Assembly (NCBI RefSeq): GCF_034350045.1
Contig: NZ_CP133781.1
Location: forward strand, 4,078,501 to 4,142,500
Origin: Pseudomonas sp. CCI4.2
GTDB lineage: Bacteria; Pseudomonadota; Gammaproteobacteria; Pseudomonadales; Pseudomonadaceae
Length of the DNA: 64,000 bases
Direction: 5' to 3'
In this document: positions 1 to 8,011 of the stretch, in pieces
How positions within the stretch are numbered: the first letter of the stretch is position 1
Layout of the letters: every line of letters starts with the position of its first letter
Notes under the pieces: generated by a model
Database searches by the model: none
Seen by the model: only the letters and a program-made list of their open reading frames with translations
What the model was told of the DNA's origin: nothing
Position numbers and translations under genes: made by a program

Positions 1-1645
1 GAGCACCTTTCTCCGGATGGGCCTGAGGGATCGCTTTCGCAACCATGCCCGGATGCAGCGACAGCGTCGGGTAATGGCTCAGGATATAGGCATGGCTCTT
101 AGACCTGTCTACAAGTACATCATCGCCTGGTGTTTCCAGGTGCGCAGAGTCGATACACCATCGCAACACCCTGCAAGGATCTAGCCGGATCCAGAGCGCT
201 TCAGTTTTTGCTGACATGGCATACACCGACGTTTTGCCTCTCATGGCCTCGTCTATCCGATCAGCAAACGCGTTGAGTACGACTGGCGGCACTCCTTCAG
301 TGCCGGATGGGCTGCTTTTTTCACGTGTATACCCAAGTGTAGCCAAAACAACTCGCAAGTCCGGAATGTGAGAGATCGATTCAATTGCGTAACGCGCTTG
401 TACGCTGCTCCATTGCTCGCTAAGGGCCGCGCGCTCCAACGGGTCAGTAGTCGCTGCGATTTGTTGCTCAACCGATATGCCGGTAACGTCATGCTGAAGG
501 AAAACGGCCTCAAGTGATCGGCGGTGCTGCATCAATCCAATCAGCGTGCTCTCGTCTGGAACGAGGGAGCGCACCTCCTTAAAGCAACCTGATGAGCTAG
601 CAAGCTTGGCGTCAATTTCCGCAATTTCTTTATTGGTGGACTTCAGCATCTCGGCCATGAACTCATCGGCTTTGGCCAGTTGGGTGAACCTGAGGACGCT
701 TTCGTATTTTTTGGCTCTAATGGCCCGAAGCGCCTCTTGTTCGGCCTCATCTGCAACACTGGAGGACAACAGTTGTGAAAGTTTTTGTTCCAGCTCGCGT
801 CCGGTGATTTTGCGTAGCAGGGCGAGCGCTACACCCTGCGCAATGTCTTGCGCGGGCCCGGTTCCTGCGGGCTGCTCGTCATGCAGACACTGCAGCAATT
901 TCGCAATGAGCTTGCCTCGATCCTCGCTCAGTGCGATGTATTGGGTGCTTTGGGCGTAAAACGATTCTCCGCTCGTGAGCGGGGTGCCCCGCTTGTTGAT
1001 TTCTTGTTGGTAGCGGTCGTTGCAGGCAGGGCAGTTGTCTTGAAGCGAACCTGCCAGCTTGTCGTTAGTTTCGACGTCAAAAAAAGAGGAGTGAATGAAC
1101 GAGCCAGCATCTCGATACCCAATATTCCTGTTGCGCCGCGCCGAATGATGTATGTAGATCGGGCTGCCGTAGCCGCATCGATGTACTGCCAGATACGGAA
1201 TCTGGATCATCTCTCCGGAGCATCCAGCGCGCTTGCAGGATATATAGCTTCGCCCGGCTCGATTCTTGATCCGAGATTCCATCTTAGAGAGCGCCTGGTC
1301 TTCGGTTAACCAAGAGTCGTGAAAGTCGATGACCTTGCATTTTTTGCAAGTAAGCATCAACGGCGCGGGAGTGACCGAGATTTCCGAAGGCGACTGAATT
1401 TCAAGTCGCTTCTTTTCAGCCGCTGTCATGAAAGTAGGGTCTACAACGCCGCCTAATCTAACCCAGTCGTTCACGAAGTTGAGCACGGCTTCACGCAGTT
1501 GCTCTTTGTCTACACCATCCAACGAGGAACCACTGCTAAGCACTCCAACCACACGGCCATAAGCTTGGTTTCGTAGTCGCGTGTAGGCACCAGGGAGAAA
1601 GGACTCTCTGAAGAGACGGCTGCGGCTCACATATTCCTTATCCAT
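1..1645 (-). CDS. DrmB-like zinc-ribbon protein (partial, C-terminus outside window)
   Basis: This frame is open from an ATG at 1645 to the window edge, giving 548 residues with no stop. A Shine-Dalgarno-like AAGGA lies about 8 bases upstream, and the gene starts 10 bases after the helicase stop, so it is the last visible gene of the operon. Zinc-ligand pairs are visible: C100/C103, C137/C142, H155/C157 and C205/C208. DrmB of DISARM is a cysteine-rich, DUF1998-type protein that normally follows DrmA, and this position and cysteine pattern fit. The DUF1998 part would lie outside the window. I cannot exclude another zinc-ribbon partner of a DrmA-type helicase. The coding call is strong; the family call is moderate. 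Confidence 0.6.
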   Translation of the reverse strand, partial: MDKEYVSRSRLFRESFLPGAYTRLRNQAYGRVVGVLSSGSSLDGVDKEQLREAVLNFVNDWVRLGGVVDPTFMTAAEKKRLEIQSPSEISVTPAPLMLTCKKCKVIDFHDSWLTEDQALSKMESRIKNRAGRSYISCKRAGCSGEMIQIPYLAVHRCGYGSPIYIHHSARRNRNIGYRDAGSFIHSSFFDVETNDKLAGSLQDNCPACNDRYQQEINKRGTPLTSGESFYAQSTQYIALSEDRGKLIAKLLQCLHDEQPAGTGPAQDIAQGVALALLRKITGRELEQKLSQLLSSSVADEAEQEALRAIRAKKYESVLRFTQLAKADEFMAEMLKSTNKEIAEIDAKLASSSGCFKEVRSLVPDESTLIGLMQHRRSLEAVFLQHDVTGISVEQQIAATTDPLERAALSEQWSSVQARYAIESISHIPDLRVVLATLGYTREKSSPSGTEGVPPVVLNAFADRIDEAMRGKTSVYAMSAKTEALWIRLDPCRVLRWCIDSAHLETPGDDVLVDRSKSHAYILSHYPTLSLHPGMVAKAIPQAHPEKGA

Positions 1646-1655
1646 ATTCGTATCC

Positions 1656-4600
1656 TTACCTGGCTAGGGCCATAAGAACCTGGTCAGCAGCGCTGTTGAC
1701 CGGTTTGATCAAAATCTGGTTCTCAATATCGCGAAACGAACGGAAGGGCGCATAGCCAAATATGTCACCTAGCGCTTCGCTTATCGTTTGAGCATTTTTA
1801 CTCCCGGGCCAGTTTTCCAGTTCAAAAAACGCATTGTCTACGCGCTCCTTGAGGGCGGTATTGAATCCGGATATGACGCGCTGATCGAACTTTCCCTGCA
1901 GCGATGCGGGGATACGTAGGGAATTGATGACCACGGTTTTGATTTGCTCAGCGATCGCTTTGCCACTGCTGCCGCGTAATAAAGAGACCAGTGGGCTTAC
2001 ATAGTTTGAGATATCTGATCCCCACGGTTGTTGCCGTGCCCAGTTCAGGATGATTGATGAGAGGATTCCCGGCAGTGTACGGTCGATGATATTGGGTGCA
2101 AACCGGTTGATCGGAACCGAGTCGACGAGGCGATCAAGGAAGGTGTGGTAGTCCCCAAAGTTCATGAATACGCCGGACTCGAAAAGTTGGTGCGAAGAAA
2201 GCACGCAAAATACGATTCCCGGATGTACGCGCCCACTCCGTGCAGATGCCTGGATATATTCAGCTGTGGATTTTGGCCATCCGGCCATGATCATAAAATT
2301 CAGTTCAGCGATATCCACCCTGTGTGATACCACGCTGGTGGCAATAATGTGCCGGCAGTTATCGTCCGGGGCTTTCGTTTCGACATGGCGGATGGCATCG
2401 AGGATCATGTCCAAACGGGTCTCACCGTCTAACAAGCGGGCGTTACGCTCTACCCCTGTTTTGTTGTTGACCTCTTCCATGTAGCGCATGATTTCCGTGA
2501 TATTGCGCTTGCTGTTCGCATACACCAGATCAGTGTTGAGATTTTTCTCAATGTAGCGCAATGCGTCACCAGCTTGTGCCGCGGTGAGTTCCAACTGCGT
2601 GAGTAGGGAGGGATCGCCGGCGGCGAGGCGGATCCGCCATTGATCCACCTGATCCAGAAACCGAGAGCTGACTTCAGCCACCGCCTGCATCGCAATTCTT
2701 CCTCGGCCAATAGGAAGAATGCCAGCAAACCACCGACGAATCAGTGGTACTTCGGTTTCAGTATCCTGAACTTTACGCGCATAGAAAGACTCACCCTGAT
2801 GTACCCCAGGGGCTGGGAATCTTACCGCCTTTCGCAGGTACAAATGATGGATATGGTCTTCGAAATCCTTGATCGTAGCCGTGGCCGCCAGCACTTTGGG
2901 GGCCCGACCATGGTGGCTGATCTGGAGGGTGCTCAACAGCGTTTCATAGTGCGCGTCGAAATTTCCCAGCGACTCGCGCAACAAGTGCAATTCGTCCTGC
3001 ACGAGCAGGGCAAACCCAGGGTCTTTCATTGGCGGTACGGCGACCACTTTCAGTTCGCTTGTCCTGGTGTTATTGCCGCACTGGACACCTTCCCAAGCGT
3101 CGTTTTTCTTTACGATCCGACGATGCTCGCATTTGGATGCCTGCGTAAATCCATGCTCGGGACAAAAATAGCGCGCGCCGCCGAAATAATTCGCGAACCT
3201 TTTGTTGTGGCCAATCACCGCGAGCTTATCCACGGTGCCAACCAGAACCGAGGGCAGATATCGGTAGCATTCTTCATCTGATACGTAGATGCCGATTTCA
3301 CCCCTGATCCCCTCGCCGTGGATCCCGGCGTCCGCTTCGGTGTTTGACCAACATCCCTCGTTGGTACACACATGCTTGATGCGTGCGCGAACCAGATCTT
3401 TCTCGATGCTTACAGAGCCCGATGAACCGCAGTAGGGACAGTCACTGATGAATTGATAGGCCTTCAGCCGTTCTTCGCTAATAGCAGGTAAAAAGCCTTT
3501 TTGTACGTCGTCCCCAAATGTGCTGCTAATGCGACTGGGCGTTCCGTCACCGGTGTAGTAGCCAATCGTCAGCGGCCAGCCGCCGAGGTTTTCACGCTGG
3601 CGGATCTTATTGGTTTGGGCTAGCACGAAGGAAAGTCGTTGGAATTGTTGCACCGACAACATGCGTAAAGGGAACCGTATCCATGCGGTGGTACCGTGAT
3701 CCCGGCCTCTCATCCGTGCGAATAGCATCGCCATGCTGATGATGCCCAAGTACGCCTCTGTCTTACCGCCGCCGGTGGCAAACCATAGAACGTCTGCGGT
3801 TTCCATGCTGCCCCGAAGTTCTGTTACAGGAGCATGGCGTTCGTAGATCGAGCGTATTTGGGTCAGGATGAAGCCGAGCTGAAACAGATGCCAGCCGGCA
3901 AACTTCTTACCCTGCATTTTGATGGCCCGGGCCATGGCCTCGTTCATCCACTGGAAGCACTGGCGCAGATCGTCATGCTCTCGCAACAGGTCTACACCGT
4001 CTCGGATCCTGCTGATTTCAAATTGGAAGGAGTCCCGGTCTGCAATGGCTATATCACGATCTGCCATGAGCCCTGCTGACTCCAGAGAATGAATTCTAGA
4101 GGCCCACAGCCCCAAGTATTGTTCCTGGGCGTTGAGGAAACTTTCACAGACGACCAAAGGGTCGTGCGCGAGTCGTTTATAATCAGGAGCGTGCGTCATG
4201 CCCACATCGCCTGGCCGGGGTGCGTCAACCCGGGCCTGGGCTGAAGTGGGCATGCCATCGGTCATGAACTTATTGTCGTCGAGCTGAATAACACCGCAAC
4301 TGACCCCATAACCCGGCAGACCGTCATCATCCCTGTACCGATAGTCCTCGGGCTGCAGGCGGTGAGGAACTTTGTGGCTTGTCCCGGCAGCCAGCTGTGC
4401 CACCAGGCGAGCATCGAGGAGGTATGGAAACTCGATACCGAAAGCACGGGCATTTGCGGTGGTGGTCTGGTTCTCCAAAAACAGCTCAAGCAAAAAGCGG
4501 CCTTCCATGTTCGCCCCAAAGGCAGTTGGCGCAGGGCGCAAACGACCGCGGAGGTTGATCTCATAGCTGAGAATCTCATTGGGGTCAGAGATAATTTGTT

Positions 4601-5216
4601 CATATACGGCGTAGTTCAGCCCTCGCTGATCAGCTAACGCAGCTTCACTCCATTCGAAACTGAGTCTGGCCCCCCCGTTGGGGTTCAGGCGGCAGCGGCG
4701 CATGATTCGGGGGTCGTCCAACCACCGATTTTTCTCTATGTTGAGGGTAGCGGTGACCACCGACTTGGCGGACATCCACTCGTTTGGCTTAGCTGGATCA
4801 AACGCGAGTGTGATTTCCGAAAAACAGACCGTGTATCGTTTGAACGTTACCGAAATGGTTTGGCTTCTGCGCGGCGTTGCACCGTCGAGAATGACGTCTC
4901 GCGCCATGCTGCGGATGTCCGGTATGTATCTGTGCACCAGATCAAATTGCCCGCTTAGTTCGCACTGGATTAGCCCTTCAGCGTCCGGCGAGACCAGCAG
5001 CACAATTCCCACCGAGTTAGGGGGCTGCGGCCCGGTGTAGTCAATGTCCGGTGCGGGGCCAATGCAGCCCACCAAGCTAAGCCGATTAGGCTCAGTGCCG
5101 TCATACAATTTGCCTTCAGGAGGCAGTACGTCCGCATCCTTGTCACTGAGTCGCAGGCGCATCTCACTGAGAAATGCGGCTGTCAGTCCCATTTCCTCTC
5201 GATAATTGAGCGTCAT
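1656..5216 (-). CDS. DrmA-like superfamily 2 helicase (DISARM-type)
   Basis: An 1186-residue protein. Residues 1-450 are a family-specific N-terminal region. Walker A is TGGGKT at 481-486, inside WFATGGGKTEAYLG. A four-cysteine zinc element (CPYC...CTNEGC) follows near 595-625. The DEAH-type box reads QDELHLL near residue 765. The C-terminal helicase lobe ends in a block reading WPKSTAEYIQASARSGR. TGGGKTEAYLG, QDELH and an AEYIQAS-R-GR block are what I know of DrmA, the DISARM core helicase, which binds DNA and acts with DrmB. The gene begins 9 bases after the DrmE-like gene and is followed 10 bases later by the zinc-protein gene, an A-then-B order as in DISARM. All motifs look intact. Assignment to DrmA rests on motif recall, not alignment. 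Confidence 0.75.
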   Translation of the reverse strand: MTLNYREEMGLTAAFLSEMRLRLSDKDADVLPPEGKLYDGTEPNRLSLVGCIGPAPDIDYTGPQPPNSVGIVLLVSPDAEGLIQCELSGQFDLVHRYIPDIRSMARDVILDGATPRRSQTISVTFKRYTVCFSEITLAFDPAKPNEWMSAKSVVTATLNIEKNRWLDDPRIMRRCRLNPNGGARLSFEWSEAALADQRGLNYAVYEQIISDPNEILSYEINLRGRLRPAPTAFGANMEGRFLLELFLENQTTTANARAFGIEFPYLLDARLVAQLAAGTSHKVPHRLQPEDYRYRDDDGLPGYGVSCGVIQLDDNKFMTDGMPTSAQARVDAPRPGDVGMTHAPDYKRLAHDPLVVCESFLNAQEQYLGLWASRIHSLESAGLMADRDIAIADRDSFQFEISRIRDGVDLLREHDDLRQCFQWMNEAMARAIKMQGKKFAGWHLFQLGFILTQIRSIYERHAPVTELRGSMETADVLWFATGGGKTEAYLGIISMAMLFARMRGRDHGTTAWIRFPLRMLSVQQFQRLSFVLAQTNKIRQRENLGGWPLTIGYYTGDGTPSRISSTFGDDVQKGFLPAISEERLKAYQFISDCPYCGSSGSVSIEKDLVRARIKHVCTNEGCWSNTEADAGIHGEGIRGEIGIYVSDEECYRYLPSVLVGTVDKLAVIGHNKRFANYFGGARYFCPEHGFTQASKCEHRRIVKKNDAWEGVQCGNNTRTSELKVVAVPPMKDPGFALLVQDELHLLRESLGNFDAHYETLLSTLQISHHGRAPKVLAATATIKDFEDHIHHLYLRKAVRFPAPGVHQGESFYARKVQDTETEVPLIRRWFAGILPIGRGRIAMQAVAEVSSRFLDQVDQWRIRLAAGDPSLLTQLELTAAQAGDALRYIEKNLNTDLVYANSKRNITEIMRYMEEVNNKTGVERNARLLDGETRLDMILDAIRHVETKAPDDNCRHIIATSVVSHRVDIAELNFMIMAGWPKSTAEYIQASARSGRVHPGIVFCVLSSHQLFESGVFMNFGDYHTFLDRLVDSVPINRFAPNIIDRTLPGILSSIILNWARQQPWGSDISNYVSPLVSLLRGSSGKAIAEQIKTVVINSLRIPASLQGKFDQRVISGFNTALKERVDNAFFELENWPGSKNAQTISEALGDIFGYAPFRSFRDIENQILIKPVNSAADQVLMALAR

Positions 5217-5225
5217 GGAGCTTCC

Positions 5226-8009
5226 TTAAGTCTGTGTGGTTTCCAGGTGTTTGCCAGCTTGATGAATGACGAGCAGCTGATCGTCCTCATCCCAGTCGAA
5301 ATGGATGCGTAACGTGCGTGAAGGATCGCGTGCGTTGCCCAGACAAAAGTGCCTGTTGATATCGGCTGGCTTGCCTTTATATTTTCGGTTGTCGGAGTGC
5401 TGCCCCATCGTCACGGTGGACATCTTGGGTTGAAAGTCGATGCTTTCCTGTGTGAAGTTTTCGAGGACGTCGTGAAGACGCTCGGTTTTATTCCGATAGT
5501 GCTCGTAAAGCTTGGTGGCCATGAGCAATAGACATGCCCGAAACTTGGCGGTATCACGATAGACCGAATCACGCATCGATTTCAGGGCTGGGATCGTCAA
5601 ATGGATGCGTTCCGGGTGCATCGCCAGGATGCTGTTCACTACATCCGACAGACCTTCATCCTTTACGGCGACAGCCTGAGTAACCGGCAGCCGGATTGAT
5701 CTCACGGTGGCAATTTCAATCATGTCATCAAACGCATGCCCATCTAATGTGAGGGTGCCGATGGTGATGGTAGTGGCACCCTTGCTTCGATCAAGGAGGG
5801 CTTTTCTAAGCTGTTTACCCACCTGCTGATGAGCGCAACGTACTTGCTCGATAGCATTTGAAACGTAGACTGCAGCATTTTCCGGCTGCTTGACGCCTGC
5901 AAGACGCGCAAATACCAGCACAGCGGTACGATCTCGTGGGCCATACACGTTATGCCTGTACCAGTTCGAAACAGTTGCATCGCTGACGCTTACATTTTCC
6001 TTCTTCAAGTGAACTTGCACCTGAGATGGCTTGAAACGGGCTGAGACGGCGTCGACCATTAATTTCCATCGATCGGCCGCCCGAATCATTTGCTGCATGC
6101 CTTCCGAAAGGGCCACCATCTCGAAGAGTTTTTCCTGAGTTGCCAAGCGCTCATTGGTGTACTTGAGCAGGATGATCTGATCACCGGCCTCCAGTTGTTC
6201 CGCCGGAGTAGGGTGAATGTCCTCGTTTTGGAGAACCAACACTGGGCGTGTCTTACTCCACGGCAGGGGGGTAGGCGATTCATCAATCGTAATCCAGACA
6301 AGCTCCGGGCTTAAAACATCACCATCCTGGACTTCAGTCACGGGCTCAGCCGGCTGCTCCAGTAACAGCTCCAGCCAGTTATCCATTTCCATTTCGAGCG
6401 GGATTACCGCGTGATGTTTGCGTGGCGGATATTCGCTGTGATCAGATTCAGTGACAACGGTGAGTGCCAGAGATTGGGGCATTGTTTCACCGTCCTTGCA
6501 GCGAATGCCACCCCAATCTAGCTGCCAATGTCTTAACTTGTCGCCTCGGTCTGCGCTAGCCGTACCATGTTCCAACCACCAGCGCTGCAGCACGCGCACT
6601 ATCTGGTCTGCCTCATAGGCATACACGGGTATTATCATTTTTTTGCACGGGATAGCGACCCAGTGTTGCCGCGTCGGCCACAGCATGCCGGTAATGATGA
6701 CTTCATCGAGCATGCCGTGGTATTGCCGATAAGCTTTCACACCATCCATAGCCGTTAGCTGTATTATTTCGATCCACTCAGCATCGAGTATGTCATCCAG
6801 CCAATTGCCTAAGGCCAAAGCCTCGTGTGGGCTGCCACATAAGACGAGCGTTTTCACCTTGCCAGCCCGGGCTCTGATGAGGTGCTGCTTTAGCCACCCG
6901 GCCTTGCCTGAGACGGATTGCATCAGCAAGCCATGTAACTCAGAAATTTGCCTGATCAAATAGCGCGATGCCATTTCGGTCTCGCCATAGTGACATGTTC
7001 CTTTCTCCGCCATTTCCAGCCAGCGATACAGCGATCGCACAGGAAACAGGCCAGGGCGCGTCGCTGCCTGAAGGACTGCTTCAAGGCGCGCCAGAGGGAC
7101 AATCAGCTCGTTTAGTCCGCGAAACAGCTTTCCGATAATGGCCAGCCGATCTTTGAGGGCAGGATCTTTGGAGCGTTCAAGTTCGCGTCGCAGCTGGAAA
7201 AAACGGGTAGCGATATCTGCGAGAGCTGCATTTGCGATGTCGTCGCTGATGGACGCCTGCTGGAAATCCAGCTGGGGAGGCGTCACGGAGTCTAGCGATG
7301 CCTTATCTGAAAGACGCATGATCCACAGATGGGTGCGAGTTCGATTCGTTCGCATTTTGGCGATTGCGTCGCTGTCGCCCAAGGATAGCAATACTATTCG
7401 GGGAGTCTGTGGGAAACACTCGTCAAGCGCACTGTCTACCGCCCAAGCGTTGTCATTACCGCCGCGCGTACCATCGACCACGATGACAAAAGGGCGAGAG
7501 CCTCGACTGATAAGGTCAGTGAGCTCCATCAGATCAGCGGATCCATCCACCACCAACGTCTGAGATGTGTGCGAGGTTTTGTGTTCCTTTAGGTTTGCGG
7601 GGCGAAGAACGCGAGTATGCAAGGCAGCAACTCGTGAAAGATCTTGGGCCCCAAGACGAGGCCTAGATATAAATACTATGTCTGGATACTGTTCCACGTT
7701 TCCGGGATTGAGCCATGGAGCCCGAATCCCGCCTTGAAGCGCATCCATCCGAATGCGATGCAAATACACCATTAGCCGTGTAATGCCTTCGCCACTCAAT
7801 ACGGGCAATGCGATGGCGATCGATTGCCCATACTTCAGCGCGCGCCCGGCCACGGCGAAGCTTGCTGCTTCCGCAGAGTCGGATGGCAACAAGCCTAAGG
7901 TGCCCCACGCGGTGGAGGAGGGGTTCAGCAAGTCGCCAGCGGGTACAGCGCCCCAAGACTCCCGCATTTGCGTAAGCCACTGGGCAGGGACTGCGATTTC
8001 CATGGCCAT
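5226..8009 (-). CDS. DrmE-like DISARM-associated protein
   Basis: A 927-residue protein. The start is the ATG at 8009, two bases after the upstream ATPase stop, so translation is probably coupled. I see no complete Walker or nuclease motif in the first 550 residues. The region at about 600-730 (GDQIILL, then a tryptophan-containing helix, then SDATVSNWYRH and GPRD) has the W-helix / T-V-x-x-W layout that I associate with the C-terminal part of DrmE, the marker protein of class 2 DISARM. Position directly before a DrmA-like helicase supports this. The molecular activity of DrmE is not something the sequence shows. It could instead be an unnamed large accessory subunit. Confidence 0.5.
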   Translation of the reverse strand: MAMEIAVPAQWLTQMRESWGAVPAGDLLNPSSTAWGTLGLLPSDSAEAASFAVAGRALKYGQSIAIALPVLSGEGITRLMVYLHRIRMDALQGGIRAPWLNPGNVEQYPDIVFISRPRLGAQDLSRVAALHTRVLRPANLKEHKTSHTSQTLVVDGSADLMELTDLISRGSRPFVIVVDGTRGGNDNAWAVDSALDECFPQTPRIVLLSLGDSDAIAKMRTNRTRTHLWIMRLSDKASLDSVTPPQLDFQQASISDDIANAALADIATRFFQLRRELERSKDPALKDRLAIIGKLFRGLNELIVPLARLEAVLQAATRPGLFPVRSLYRWLEMAEKGTCHYGETEMASRYLIRQISELHGLLMQSVSGKAGWLKQHLIRARAGKVKTLVLCGSPHEALALGNWLDDILDAEWIEIIQLTAMDGVKAYRQYHGMLDEVIITGMLWPTRQHWVAIPCKKMIIPVYAYEADQIVRVLQRWWLEHGTASADRGDKLRHWQLDWGGIRCKDGETMPQSLALTVVTESDHSEYPPRKHHAVIPLEMEMDNWLELLLEQPAEPVTEVQDGDVLSPELVWITIDESPTPLPWSKTRPVLVLQNEDIHPTPAEQLEAGDQIILLKYTNERLATQEKLFEMVALSEGMQQMIRAADRWKLMVDAVSARFKPSQVQVHLKKENVSVSDATVSNWYRHNVYGPRDRTAVLVFARLAGVKQPENAAVYVSNAIEQVRCAHQQVGKQLRKALLDRSKGATTITIGTLTLDGHAFDDMIEIATVRSIRLPVTQAVAVKDEGLSDVVNSILAMHPERIHLTIPALKSMRDSVYRDTAKFRACLLLMATKLYEHYRNKTERLHDVLENFTQESIDFQPKMSTVTMGQHSDNRKYKGKPADINRHFCLGNARDPSRTLRIHFDWDEDDQLLVIHQAGKHLETTQT

Positions 8010-8011
8010 GA